Of a DNA stretch of 64,000 bases, positions 10,536 through 23,099 are shown in pieces. Origin of the DNA: Adiantum capillus-veneris (lineage: Eukaryota; Streptophyta; Polypodiopsida; Polypodiales; Pteridaceae); NCBI GenBank assembly GCA_014529385.2, contig CM043958.1, positions 78,542,669 through 78,606,668 of the forward strand, given 5' to 3'. Positions within the stretch are counted from its first letter, which is position 1; every line of letters begins with the position of its first letter. The notes below the pieces were generated by a model. It worked only from the letters and a program-made list of their open reading frames with translations, did no database searches and was not told the DNA's origin. The position numbers were made by a program, and so were the translations under genes.

Positions 10536-12171
10536 TGTCATTAAAACTAATATCTAACCAACCCAAATGATTTTCTCATATTAAATTGATCACTTAATGT
10601 GGGAGAATAAACGGGAACAAGTGTTAAGATATAGATATGTGCTTATAGATCTATCTCAACATGGGGCCAATGGTAAAGGGGCCCAAAAGGGAGATGGTCT
10701 ATCAAAGAGCAAGGCTAACCAATGGAGCATAAGACCTTAGGGTTAGCTTCATTGAAGACCTCCAATAAATGTGTGTAAAAGTCCTTTGACCTTAGGTAAG
10801 CTAGGGCTGAGCTTGAGGTGGGAACCCGGCCCAAGCTCGAGGTGCTTGTCCTGCTTGAGGTGCTTGTCGTGCTTGAGGTGTTTGTTGTGCTTGAGGTGCT
10901 TGATTAAGATGCCTGAGGTGCTTGACTGGCTCCATGCTTGAGGTGCTTGACTTGCTGCATGATTAAGGTACTTGAGGTGCCTTGAGAAGCTTGCCTGAGA
11001 TGCTTGTGGGAACACCCCCCAGTTCAAGTGCTTTGTCATGCTTGGTGAGTAAGGTGCTTGATCACCTAAGGTCAAAAGCATTCCTACAAGAGGGGGGGCG
11101 AGCCCTTTTCCTAGGGGCTAGAGAGAGAACACCCACTCACACACACAAGGGAAGCCCCAACTTGAAGAGGCAGCAAGGACACATGTCAGGCCCCTACCCA
11201 TGTTACCTTCATGTGTTGCTTGAAGCCTATTGGCTAGGCTTCAAAGGGGTCCAATGATAAATTACATGAATTATCTAATTGTTTTAGCATTTATCAAGTC
11301 CTCTCTCTCAAAGGGGAAAGGGGGACACTTGTCCCAAGGCTACCCATGTTGCTTGTAATGGCTCCTGCTTGTGATTGGCTAGGCCTGGAGGGGTCCAATG
11401 AGCTTCAAGCATGAGCTACAAGGGGGGGTCGACCCAAGCAAGCTAGGGGGGTGCTTAGGGGGTATACTCACCCACACACACTCACAAGCACTCTCATTGT
11501 GTACTATGCAAAGTGCAAGAGCTCCCTCTCCTTCTCCAAGCAAGTAGAGGTTGAGAGCCTACACCAACACTCTTGGCTATGGAGTGCAAATCCAACCAAG
11601 AGCCATGCTTCAATGCTTAAGCTTGACATCTCCTTCTTCTTCATTACTATGCTATTATGTACGCTAGCAACAAGAGTATGATAAGTGAGGAACTAGTTCT
11701 TTCTCCTATGAAATGTTTCTTCTTCCTCTTCCCTACCCTCATTCCCTGCTAGCTCTCTCCACCTTCGAAGGTGTTTAAGGTCTTGGGACTGAGGCTTGGG
11801 ACAATTAAAGCTTTCTTCAAGTTCATGTTATGCTATGATTGTGATGCATGAAGCTTTCCATCTTCATTGCATCACCTAGGTCACAAGGAACACAAAGAAT
11901 GTATTGTAACAAGTCTCTCTTAATGGGAGAAATCATAATACAAATGCCTATTGGAGGGGGGACCGGCTCCACATAAATCAGGTCCTCAACTGTTGTCATG
12001 TTCTCTAAATTCTCTCTCTTGCAAAAGTATTGTTCATGCCAAGTTAACTAATTGCTATGATTATGTTGCTATCTTCAATTATGTCTACCCGCTATGCTCA
12101 CAAAGTTATTTCTTGAAAGTATTCTCATTAATTTCCGCTATTCTCAAGTTGAATAGGCTAATTCCATTGCA
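10536..12171 (+). mobile_element. solo LTR of the chromovirus family
   Basis: A single 1,636-bp LTR starting TGTCATTAAAAC and ending CCATTGCA, flanked by a perfect 5-bp duplication CACTG (10,531-10,535 and 12,172-12,176). It is homologous to the LTR parts at 41,826-41,844, 46,427-47,020, 49,333-49,446 and 54,068-54,801, and more distantly to the LTRs of the 27.6-36.5 kb element. No internal region is present, so it probably arose by recombination between two LTRs. It carries short CACACA tracts and many GAGGTGCTTG-like repeats (about 10,810-11,060). Confidence 0.93.
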
Positions 12172-13561
12172 CACTGTGTTTCCTAAACCATGCAGCCACT
12201 CCCATCCTAAAACTACATCAGCACAGTCCATGTTCATAACTTGAAAGTCAAGGGTCATCATATGATCTTGAACAATAAGCTCAACCGCTTGAACTACCAT
12301 GTCCCATACTTCTTTATCATTGCCAGACATCTGTTCAACCACATACTTGTGAGAGCAGGGAGTCTGTGTAAGCTTCAATTTCTTGACTAGCTTATAGTTC
12401 AGGAAGTTATGAGTTGCACCATCATCCACTAAAATGCGAACACGTTGTCCATTAATAGTACCATGCATGCGAATCAAATCATGGGGGCCAAAGGTGGGCT
12501 ACCACATTGAAGCATGCACACAACACTTGTGATTTTCTTCCATATGAAGAATCTCTACAACACAATATTTAGGAGATGAATCTAATGTGAGGCGTTTCAC
12601 CGTGTGCATGGCCTTTTCTTTGCTTTGCAAAAGAGGACAATCTTTCTTGTTATGTTGGTTCGAAAGACATAAAAAACACAAATTGTGTTTCTTTGCACGT
12701 TCAAAATCAGCAGTGCTGAGAGACCCACATGGAGTATCTTGTGATTGCTTAGGCTTCTTAGCCTCTTGTGGGCATGGAGAGGTAGATTGTCTCTTATTCC
12801 TCTTGGAACGTGTGGGAGATCTACCTCGCCATTGAATATTAGCCACATTGCTCTTATCAAATTATCCTTAGAGTAGGGAACATTTCCCTTCCTCTCTTGG
12901 TCATCATCATATCTTTGGGCATGACTGATCGCTTCTTCCAAAGGTTTTGGATGTTGGGTCTTGACATGAAGACGATAGTCTTTGTCAAGACTCCTATTAA
13001 AACCCCATATCTTTTGGAATTCATCTAAACCTTCTAGTTTTAATATGATTTCCCGATACTTCAAAGGTACTGTGAGAGAGACAGGCCAGACATGCGGCAT
13101 GCATCCCATGCTGACCAATTAGTATCTTCTTCATTGGAGTCCAAAAACTCTTTGGAGAAAGAAGCTTGAAACGCAACCCAAGAAGGAGGACGAGCATCTA
13201 CTGGAAATGTCATCCACCACTTATAGGCCTTGCCTTTAAGAGATAGACTTGTTTCCACAGCCGTCTTTATATCCGGGGTGTGTCTCAACCTATGAATATC
13301 ACTCCATTTGTGTAAGAATGTATTGACCGCATCCTTATTGCGATCACGCTCTTCCTCGTGAAACTCAACAATGGTGATATTCTTAAGCAATGCATTGCTA
13401 CCTTCTGCATCTTCTGAAGCACTTGTCTCTTGGACTCCTTGAGTCGTGCAAGCTTGGTTTCCTTGAACCGTGCCACTTGTGGCTCCTTGAGCCGTCTGTG
13501 AATTCATAAATTTCACAAGTAGCTTAGTAAGATTTGTAACATTTGCATTGTTCTTATCCAT
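12172..13561 (-). pseudogene. gypsy gag-protease relic, minus strand
   Basis: Gag begins at ATG 13,561, with a poly-Gln/Thr-rich start and a retrotransposon gag core (YKWWMTFP, then WVAFQASFSKEF). It shifts frame near 13,100 (segment 13,118 to about 12,850) and again near 12,846. The third segment has a zinc knuckle CFLCLSNQHNKKDC (CX2CX4HX4C, about 12,680-12,640). After a TAG at 12,499 the same frame continues into a retropepsin with D-D-G-A-T-H-N-F, where families usually have D-S-G or D-T-G. It ends at the solo LTR. It belongs to a different family from the element at 1.3-10.2 kb. Non-functional. Confidence 0.88.
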
Positions 13562-16039
13562 GCAATTTCCATTATGTCAACATTATCAAAGGAGACAAAC
13601 CTCTGATGCTACTGCCTCTCTAGACGAGGATAAATACCACTTTTTGCACATTTCTTTGTGAGTTTCTTGAATGGAGAAACAATGTACTTTGTTGTGCATC
13701 CCACCATGCTTTGCTTCCCATTAAAAAGGCAAGGTTTCTCTCAATCTTGAAGAGCATTGTCTTTCCTACCATTGAACACAGTGCGAACTGCATTCCAATT
13801 GGCTTGAGCTTTGTCGGCCACGAATCCATGGAAATCCGATTTCTCACATCCATGCTCCTCCATAATCATTTATGCACTCCCAAAAAAAGATTTTTTGCTT
13901 CCATGTCCTCCTCTTTCATCTCACAAGTTGCAATAGTGAGCAGGTCTTGCATCCTATAACATAAGAAATTCATATTACTATATATATTAATGGTCATTTC
14001 TTAAGATATGTCGAACTTTAAAAACATGGTGCTAAAAAATCAAACTTTGGATCGTATACATGATGGCATACCATTGTCACCCAATCCAACACTCAATGGT
14101 TGTGATCAAACTGCACCCAAGCGTGTCAAAGATCTCCAGCTTCACTTCGTCTCATCCAATTGACCAAATCCAATCCAAAAGTAGGTCCAGTCATAGACAT
14201 TTTGAACACAAAGCACCTCTCTCCTTTCACTCCTTGCCTAGGAAATGTGCTTCTGTGAAGAAAAGTATATGTACAATCCCTTTTTAACTGCAATAGGGAA
14301 TCTATACCAAAGCTCTCTTTTGTTGGGCCATTTCTTCTTGTTGCCATGAACCTACAAAACCTGTATTACAAAATTCAATTACTTTGAAATAATATGAAAA
14401 AATAAGAGCAACAAGTAATCATCCTCACCAATTGTCCTCCACTAAGTGGCCCATTGTTTTACCAACATTTATTCATAAAGTTGTTCCTTGATTGGGCTAG
14501 TAAGGTCTATGTAGGGAGCTTTTGGGAAGGGGGAATACAAACACACCCAGGAACACTCACAAATTGCCTCTCTGTAGCCCAAGATTATCACAACACCCCA
14601 ATCCACTCAATATCTCTTCAAAAATGACAAAATTTTCACATACAAACCCCCTCTATACTGCTATATCAACAAGCATGTCCACACTATGGAGAACCTTGAA
14701 CCACACAGCATCCACATAGCTTCAATCACACACATTGACACCACACAACACTTCTCTCTCGCTCACTATATTGCACCACCCAAAAGAACGGCCCGAGGGA
14801 AACTCACACACATTAACACCACACATCAAAAGAGAAAATAGCACAGAGAGAAGAAAGAGGATTGGGGGAATTTCCAGAAATAGGGAAAATTGTGCCCTTG
14901 ATTTGTTCAAAATATGGGTTACAATGCTCCTTAGAGCTCCTATTCTCCAAAATCTCTTCTCCCCGTCTCTATTAGCTCCTCTTTTCCAAAAATACCAAAA
15001 GGGGGACCCCTTATTAGGGTGAGTGGTCTCCCCAAGGCAATGACGATGTCGTCGTTTTGGGGGGGGGGGGGGGGGGGGATGAACCCTCTCCTCAATAATA
15101 GTTTGGGGGGTTGTTGGGACCCCATGTGAATATGCCTTTACAGGCACCTCCAATCATCCACCATTGTCGAACGTCGCCCCACGATTTCTCGGGAGCGCTG
15201 AAATAGCCCCCACAGTGCCATGGCCAACACCAAGGAGAGCTCTCTCTCACCTCTTGTGCAAATGGTATAGCACACCTCCACTATATATAGTGTGAGTCCC
15301 TAGAGTTCAACACCCCATGTGGGTTCTTTTCCACCACCACGTGGTGCTGCTTGAAGCCACCTCCCTTTAAAATTTGAGAAAAACCTTATGAGTTTCCACA
15401 AAAACCAATGTCTTTTCCCCAACTTTGAAAAAATCCCACTTTTTTCTCCCATACCCAATAGCTAGTCTACAAATCCCAAATAAAGGTTCATATGGTTGGC
15501 CTCAAAAATTCAAAACGTTGTTGCAATTTGACTTCTCCAAGGCCGCAAATGATGCACCCAAAATGGAGAAAAACATCCAATTCCCTCCTATCGCAGTTGT
15601 CCACCAACTTGCATTGGGTGTATCTCGGTGCCCGTGACTCCAATTGATGAGCCGTCTATTTTGACTATTTTCATATAATTCATACTTCCCTCTCAAACTT
15701 TGGCAATCTTCAAAAAAACCCTAATGGCACACCTAGCGAGGCATCCAAACTAGCACACGACTCGCCTCTGGTGAAAATTCAACTGCTCATAACTTGGTCA
15801 TTTAAACTCCAATTACCAATCTAGAAATACTAACATGCATCATACGTTGAGCACTTCAAGCCCATGCGTTCACTTCCACTCTAGCCAATCATCTGTTATT
15901 TCCCAATCCGAAAAGAATGTGTAACCTACTTCAACCTTCAAAATGACATAACTTGCAGTGTGTAGCTCTGATTGAGGAGGCGCCTAGACCATCTCGTAGA
16001 ACACATTCTATACTTTGTACACTTTGACCATCCACCCTT
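13562..16039. other. unassigned region, probably leader/LTR of the gag relic
   Basis: About 40 bp upstream of the gag ATG, the minus strand reads TAGCATCAGAGG (13,601-13,612), a weak match to the initiator-Met primer site TGGTATCAGAGC, preceded by CA. This suggests a 5' LTR starting near 13,613. Two minus-strand frames (13,620-13,853 and 14,126-14,347) have no recognisable product. A TATATATA box lies at about 15,281-15,288. A 20-G run sits at 15,059-15,078. No LTR end on the right could be fixed. Confidence 0.4.
15059..15078. repeat. G20 homopolymer
   Basis: Twenty consecutive G. The proline or glycine runs translated across it are artefacts. Confidence 0.95.
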
Positions 16040-16169
16040 GATAATGTTACCATATACATGTGGTAGTGATGTGTGAAAACACACTAGGACCGCCGAGGCA
16101 TTTTTCCCTCTTTAGGAGGTTTTTTCCCTCGTGCATTGTATATATGCCCATCACTCTAGGGCGGAAAGC

Positions 16170-18251
16170 CTTCTATTGAGAAAATGCGTGTTTTTGGCTA
16201 TTTGGCATATGCTTGGTGCCACAAACACAGAGAAGAAAATTGGATGATAAGGCTGTTAAATGTATTTTTGTTGGTTATTGTGTGAAAGCAAAGGTTACAG
16301 GTTGTATCATCCGCAAACGAAACGTATTCTGGTTTCATGGGATGTAGTGTTTGTGGAAGATTCTGTTCAGCCCTTGCTGTCATGTACTAGAGACAGTAAT
16401 GTAAGCTCACAGGACATTTATGACGCATTGTTGCCTCTTTTCAGTGGTGGAAATACGAATGTAAGTTCCAATGAGGCAAATGTCCAGCCTATGGGTATTT
16501 CTGAAAATGTTACAGATCAGCCTATTACTGATGCAGATGTACATGATGTACTTGATGAGGAAAGGGCTGAAAATGAGCAGACTACAGGTATGCCAAAATG
16601 GCTGGTGCACACTTTGCATGACAGTAAATTGGATGCACCTTTATCTAGTCGTACTCGTTCAGAATCTTGCCATGAATCTTATGCATCAGATTGTTATGCT
16701 TTGGCTGTGTCTAGCTTACATGATGTTGAGGAGCCTCAGTCTTTTGATGAAGCACAAAATTCAGAAAATTGGATGGCTGCCATGCAATCAGAATATGATG
16801 CACTTATAGAAAATGACACATGGACTTTATGTGATTTTCCTCTTTGCAAAAAGGCCATTGGTACGAAGTGGATTTACAAGTTGAAATGCAAGCCGAATGG
16901 TGAGATCAATCGCCATAAGGCTCGACTTGTTGCAAAGGGTTATGCACAGCAAAAAGGCATAGATTATAAAGAGACTTTTGCTCCCACTTGTCGTATGACT
17001 ACTGTGCGTTTTCTATGTGCATTGGCAGCTCATTTTGGTTGGGATGCACATCAATGAGACATTGTTACTGATTTCTAGGAAGTTTATGTAACGCAGCCTC
17101 GTGGTTTTGTCATAAAAGGACAAGAGGACAAAGTGTCCAGATGTAAGAAGGCTTTGTATCGGTAAAAGCAATCTTCTCGTGCTTGGTATGAGAAGGCTGA
17201 CACTCATTTGGTTAAACGAGGCTTTCGTAACAGTCCAACAGAAAGCACATTGTATGTAAAACGTGAGGATGATATACTTCTCATTGTGGTTCTTTATGTC
17301 GATGATTTGTTGATCATTGGACCAAATGAGAGACATATTGGTGAATTTAAGGCTGATTTGAATGCTACTTTCAAGATGAAAGATTTGGGGCTGTTGCATC
17401 ATTACTTGGGCATACAGTTTAAGCAGTGTGATGGTGGTATTTCCTTGTGTCAGAAAAGTTACATAGAGACCTTGCTATGTAAGTTTGGACTTGAGGATTG
17501 CAAACCTATTGCCACTCCCATGGAAACAAGTTTGAAGTTGAATCTACATGATGTTGGCGATCCTGCTAATGTCACTCTTTACCAAACTGATGTTGGCTAC
17601 CTCATTTATGTATGCAACACAAGGCCGGATATTCAGTCTGCAGTCTCACAGGTCAACAGATTTATGCATAGCCCAGGGTCTAAGCATTGGCAGGCTGTCA
17701 AGAGGATTTTCCGCTACCTTATTGGCACTTTACATCTTGGCTTGCTTTATCCCAAGGGGGGATCATTGCCGCCAGACTTACATGCTTTTTTAGACTCAGA
17801 TTGGGCTGGTTGTTTTGACACGCGAGTGTCCACAAGTGGTTTTTCTTTCATGCTTGGCAGTTCATGTATATCATGGTTGAGCAAGAAGCATCTTACTGTG
17901 GCCACTTCAAGTTGTGAGGCTGAGTACAGGGCAGTCTTCACAGCTACGGTTGAGTGTGTATGGCTCAGATGCCTTATGGCTGATTTGGGTGTTGGACAGG
18001 ACACTGCCAACACTACCTACACTGACAGTCAAAGTGCATTGGCAGTTGCGAGGAACCCAGTTTTTCATGCTCGCACAAAGCACATTGAGGTGCATTACCA
18101 CTATGTCAGGGAGAGGCTCTCAGCAGGAGAGATCATCTTGGCTTATGTGCCAACACAGGACAACCTTGCAGATCTTTTCACAAAGTCATTGTCTCTTGAG
18201 AAGCTTGAACCTTTCCGCAAAGCTTTGGGCTTACTCCCCTTTGTGGACTGA
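16170..18251 (+). pseudogene. copia A polyprotein remnant: integrase end, RT, RNase H
   Basis: It starts in the integrase tail, runs through the acidic linker (16,400-16,700) and into RT (WTLCDFPLCKKAIGTKW at about 16,820, then [22 protein letters not shown]). A TGA at 17,056, a short deletion and stops near 17,080 and 17,163 break the palm. RT then resumes with the YVDD box (about 17,298), KMKDLGLLHHYLGI and the RNase H core. RNase H residues visible include SDWAGC (about 17,800), SSCEAEYRA and TDSQSALA. It ends at TGA 18,249-18,251. From 17,208 on the frame is open, at 347 codons. Confidence 0.92.
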
Positions 18252-18326
18252 TCATGTCCTTAGGGCATGGCACTTCCCTTTACTCATGTGCTAGCTCTCG
18301 TTCATCGCATCACTCGAATGGGGATT

Positions 18327-18553
18327 TGTTACCATATACATGTGGTAGTGATGTGTGTGAACACACTAGGACCGCCGGGGCATTTTTTCCCTCTTTAGGA
18401 GGTTTTCCCCCCTGTGGATTGTATATACTCCCATCACTCTAGAGCTATCTATCTTTCCATTGCATACTAAGGAACACGCTCTCTATGCTGTGCCTTGAGC
18501 TTCCTTCATCTTCTCCAAGATGTGTGCATTTCTCTACAACCCTAATTCCAACA
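18327..18553 (+). repeat. 3' LTR of copia A
   Basis: 227 bp, TGTT...AACA ends, preceded by a purine-rich GGGGATT tract. Near-identical in layout to the other copia LTRs of this family at 41,845, 46,200, 49,447 and 53,840. Confidence 0.95.
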
Positions 18554-18558
18554 GATAA

Positions 18559-19827
18559 ACACCATAGCAAAGCGCTCCTGACCAAAAACCACATAAAGCA
18601 TACATATCCGTTGCCCTTTGCCTGCCTGCTTTTGACCTTTAGATCTGCTTGACTACTTTGGCATGCCTCTGTGAGTACACATAGCTCTACATTGCACTCC
18701 TCATAGCATCAACCAACTTTAGCCATACCATCATTTCCCAACCCCCTTGATGAACATTCATGTTCAACCAGAAAACAGGTTTGTTGAAATCGGGGAATTG
18801 CAAAACTAGAAAACATTGTGAAATAAGCAAAAAAAATTATTGTATGTACAAGGTTAGGGTTTGTTAATTAGCTTTTAGTCATTCTAGGGGTGGATACATT
18901 CTATGTGAGCCACTTTCCACACTACGGTGATTAAAATCTAGTCAATGTGTTATTAGAGGGGCTTGCTATCCTTATCTTGCACATAATTACACTTATTATT
19001 CTCTAAAGAATGCTAATGGTGATAACAAAGAGAAATTAGAGCCCTTGTACACCTCATTCTCATCAATATTAATGCCTAAAATTTTCATTGGAATGTGTGT
19101 TTTCATCCTTCATTGACTGTGTGTGGTAGAAGCATTCTTTAGCAACTTCCAGTTGAACCTTATATTAAAAAAATTGGTATTTGGGAAGGATCTCAACAAG
19201 CACCATAATTTTCATAAAACTCTCTGTAGTCAAGTTAAGTTTGTGTGTGGGTGTGGCCTTCAAGTGATGTGAGTCACTTCCAATTTTACATTTATTTGCA
19301 TGGTGAGTAACAAGCACATGAGTCGGGGTTTCATGCTATTGAGTCATTCTGCAAGCGGCCCCACCCTTGTCCGGTTCTTATTAGCACAGCAAAAACCTTC
19401 AAAGCATCACTTTTATTTGCTTGGCTGAGGCTTGGCCATGATGATACCTCGGAAACTTTTCTTGAATGGCAAGTTTTCAAGGCGGCGGGTCCCAAGGCCT
19501 CAAGTTAGCCCTACCACATTCAAACCTATCTCCATCACTTTGGCTCAGCCTGCACCAAAGCCTTTGCCACCACATTCATTACTTGCATAGCCACCACGAG
19601 GGTCGCGGATCACCAGCACAAAAATCACCCCCATAGCCACCTCGATGATCTCCTCCATGCCCATTTTTGCAATCACCTGTACAAGTGTCCTAAAAATTAG
19701 TACCCAAACCCTGAGAAGCTCCCCTACACCGCCCATCTCTAATGGCACCTGCAAAGCTCCACCTGCTCGCCATAGCTTTGAGCGTCATCCGGCCATAATC
19801 TAATTGTCAAAAAATAAATATTGTTAA
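18559..19827. other. intergenic, no clear gene
   Basis: AT-rich sequence without a recognisable protein. On the minus strand, about 19,754-19,560 gives a glycine-rich, C/H-containing peptide in broken frames, possibly a worn gag nucleic-acid-binding tail. That is too weak to call. Confidence 0.4.
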
Positions 19828-20883
19828 GTGGCTTTGGAGAGGGCCATTCCCACACTCAGAAAAGTCACCACCAATAGTGGGGGCAATTCCCACAGGACAT
19901 CAATAGGGAAAAATCAAAGAATGGTTTTTACTTACCGAACAGTTTGTTGCCTGTTTGTAATGCTAACCATTTTAGCTTGCCAAGCTCTACAATTGACTAT
20001 CTACCTAGTCAGCGAGATCTATTGTCCTTTGTCGGCTAGGCTACAACAACGCTGCAAACATCACTTTCAAGCAAAACAATGTATTAGGCTGATGCCCAAA
20101 GGTCTTTGGCACTTAATAGAATCGCATGAGGATGCATCTACAGTAGTCAACATGGCTACAAAGGCAGCAACAAGTCTCTTTCCTTTTTTAGACCTAGGTT
20201 GGTGTATACTTAACCTTAATTTGTAAGGCATTGGGACTTCTTCACTTGGCGATGATGTTATCTCACATATCGTTGGGATCCTGGATGAAAAGGAGGCTTG
20301 GGATACTCTCAACCGGGAGTTTGGCACCACATCAAAGAGCTGAAAGGTCAATTTGTTGATGCAGTTCTACAAGTTGAAGAAGAAGGATGGTGAGACGCTT
20401 GTGGTTCATCCTAACAATTTTAAAGCATTGAAGCAATAATTGTTGGGAGTACAAAAGCAGATTCCCGATGATGAAGCCATTAGAATTCTACTCAATAGTG
20501 TTGACAAGGTAGCATTTGACACATTATTCTCCTCTCTACAAAACATGGAAAAGAAGCTTGATGACATAATTGTTGCACTGTTGGAACTTGATTTAAAACA
20601 CAAGACTGAGCTAGAAGGTGTGACTCCAACAGAAGTACCAAGAGATCGATTTTTTGTCAACCAAATAGGATTCAAAGGAGGAAGAGCAACCATGACAAGA
20701 GGAAGAGGACGAGGCCGAGGTGTCGGAAGGGGACAGTTGATTTGTCCACAGGTGTGGACAACCAGGACATTTTGCTAGAGATTTCCCTAAACAAGAGGCA
20801 AAATTCCTTAGAAGAATAGAAGAGAAAGAAGATGAAGAGGCACCAACAAAGGAAAAATTCATGAGGATTGGAAATTTATTTTA
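19828..20883 (+). pseudogene. copia gag (UBN2-type), decayed
   Basis: In order there is a gag N-terminal stretch (about 20,040-20,220), then KEAWDTLNREFG (about 20,290), YKLKKKDGETL, ILLNSVDKVAFDTLFSS and an arginine/glycine-rich RGRGRGRG tract (20,700-20,735). A zinc knuckle HRCGQPGHFARDF follows, readable only after a 1-bp frameshift at the first cysteine (about 20,745). Its last cysteine is replaced by phenylalanine. Several stops interrupt the first half. It differs from the copia A/B/C family. Confidence 0.85.
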
Positions 20884-21038
20884 GAATATGTTGTAAACCC
20901 CCATGTATGTATGCACTTGTAAAGCTTGGGTTAATCTATAAGGATATGAGATTCGAGCTAGATTATAGAGTTCTAGGGTACCTTTTCTGGGGATTCATTG
21001 CGGAGTAAAGGGATTAGGAAAGTGCAAAGATTGTACCT

Positions 21039-21373
21039 TTGAGGGGGGGTGTTGAACTTTGTGGTAAGTTTGGTGGAGAGTGAAGGAGATAAAGGGGCAT
21101 AAAACCCACATGAAATGTAAATATGTATGGCTTTGTATAAAAGAGGCCCATTTCTCAATGAGAAATCATCCAAGTTTGTCTACATAAAGTGAAACACTTC
21201 TTGTGAACTTGTGATCATTTGCACTTAACTCAAGATCGTGTTTATGAGTCCTAGCTAATCTATCTTGGAACTTAATTCGCTTGAATCACATTACTTGTAC
21301 ACACATATTTCTCACTTATGCATTATGATTAGGCATCATCCATCCTAGTTCTCTTGAATCCATAGTTTCTAAC
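21039..21373 (+). repeat. polypurine tract and probable 3' LTR of a copia element
   Basis: GAGGGGGGG (21,041-21,049) directly precedes TGTTGAAC (21,050). A candidate end TTTCTAACA lies at 21,365-21,373, giving TGTT...AACA ends and about 324 bp. A TATA-like TATAAAAG lies near 21,137. It probably belongs with the gag at 19.8-20.9 kb, with pol deleted. The boundary is inferred from end motifs only. Confidence 0.55.
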
Positions 21374-22900
21374 ATGAATCCCTTAGCAACCAATCTAGCG
21401 TTGTACTTAGGCTTGGGATTGTTAGTAGATGTAAACTTCTTCTTGTAAACCCATTTGCAATATAAGGCTTGTTTCCTTCTGGCAATTCAACCAAGTCCCA
21501 TGTCTCATTGTTGACAATCAAATTGTACTCAAATTGCATGGCTTTTTTATGAAGCTCTTTGGGCACATGTGCATATGCCTTGCATCTAAAGACGCACAAA
21601 TGATCATAATGTGACTTCTTTATGGACCATAACTCTATTAGAATCAAGTAATTCAATGGTGTACTAGGTGATTTATTAGTGATATGTAGTGCTGCCAGTA
21701 CTACCTCTGCCCAAAAACCTTGAGTCAGATTTGCCATAGAGAGCATGGTTGTGACTCACTCTTGAATCATTTGATATATCCTTTATGCAACTCCATTATT
21801 GTGATTAGGTGTGTAAGGTATAGTAAGCTACCTCTTGATACCTATCTTGCTACAAAAACTCTCAAACTTCTTGGAGATGTATTCTGCACCATTATTAGTC
21901 CTCAAGCTTTTGACCTTCTTGGCAAACTGATTCTCTACCAGTGCTAAGAATTTCTAAAAAGTAGAAAAAATTTGATCCTTATGTCTCCAAAGGATAAAAC
22001 CAAACCTTTCTAGTAGGAGCATCTATAAAATTCACAAAATATCTAGCTCCCCCTAGAGATTTGGTCATCATAGGACTGCAAATGTTGCTATGGAAAAGGT
22101 CTAGTGGCTACAAATGCTTCCTATATGGCAATGAGGTGTTCCTAGTTTGTTAGCCATAGATGCAATGCTCACACATTAAAAAATCACATTAACTTAACAC
22201 ATGCAAGTACCCAAAACTTGCGAGTGTTTGCATTTCCTTTTGGCTTATATGGCCTAGCTGGCTATGCCACAAGTTAGTAGACGGTAGCTCGCGGCTATGA
22301 ATATACAATCCTCACATAGTTCTTGATGTGCATACATAGAGAACTATTCTCTATGAGGTGTCACAATATGGAAACTAGCTCCAAAATCTATGACCCAATT
22401 TTGATCAAAGCTAGCATCTTGTGCAATAAGAGCATCTGGACTGAGATTTGTTGTAAAGACTAGAGCATATCAGGAAGTTTGGACCTCAAGTGCATCCACA
22501 ATCTTAGGAGACTATAGCACATTGAGCACCTAAATCTTATCTTTTTCCCTTGCCATCATTGTCAAACTTCTTGCTATCTTGAGAATTTTTCTTGTTTCTT
22601 TGCCATGCACGACAATCTTTCTTTAAATGTCCTTCTTGTGGAAATGCTAGAACTCTAGATTTGCTTCAATAGTTCCCATAATCCTTACTTTTGGTACGGT
22701 TATGAGTGCAACCTCTATGAAATTTGCCACCGGCCACCCATGCATCACCTTACTTTGCAAGTTCCATAGACTTCTAATGTATCTCTTCTCACTGAGTAGA
22801 CTGGCCAACTTGCTCTTAGGCGTAGATTTGCTAATTGTTGTGAAAATTATGTCCCATAAAGAGGGTAAAGAGCACGGTAAGAAGATGGAGCGCATTTTTT
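21374..22900 (-). pseudogene. copia gag end-protease-integrase-RT fragment, minus strand
   Basis: Reading leftwards: remnants of the gag tail (22,895-22,650) and a damaged zinc knuckle ending GHLKKDCRAW (about 22,640-22,600). Then a copia protease with W-V-I-D-F-G-A-S-F-H (about 22,410-22,380), where the usual D-S-G has F for S. Then integrase remnants with many stops, and LTQGFWAEVVLAALHITNKSP of the integrase core end (from about 21,735). It then jumps to an RT-start peptide (NNETWDLVELPEG, about 21,500). It is strongly decayed and from a different family than copies A-D. Confidence 0.8.
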
Positions 22901-23099
22901 TGTTATTGTATATATGAGAAGGATAATATAGTGTTGATGAGCTAGTAAGTGGAGGGTATTAGTCATGGGCGGGCGACCACATGCCTTTTTAACCGTAACA
23001 CAGATGGTTGAGTAGGGTTTGCACATTAGGTTTAACTTTGATGGTCTCTTTGTTGGAGAGTATAAGAAGAATGGAAGGCTGTTACGTAGGGAAAGAAAG

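Larger units (their letters stand above)
16045..18553 (+). mobile_element. copia copy A, internal-deletion derivative
   Basis: Bounded by TGTTACC at 16,045 and CCAACA ending at 18,553, with perfect flanking duplication GATAA (16,040-16,044 and 18,554-18,558). Only about the first 115 bp of the 5' LTR remain. Near 16,160 this jumps straight into the integrase C-terminal coding region, losing the rest of the LTR, primer site, gag, protease and most of integrase. The 3' LTR is complete. The junction shows short shared sequence (GGAAGCC versus GGAAAGCC). Since the duplication is intact, the deletion either came after insertion or was carried by the inserting copy. Confidence 0.93.

Noticed and set aside
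14722-15153. 143-codon minus-strand frame with a proline run
   Set aside because: Open only across the G20 run and low-complexity sequence; no domain, likely LTR or leader.
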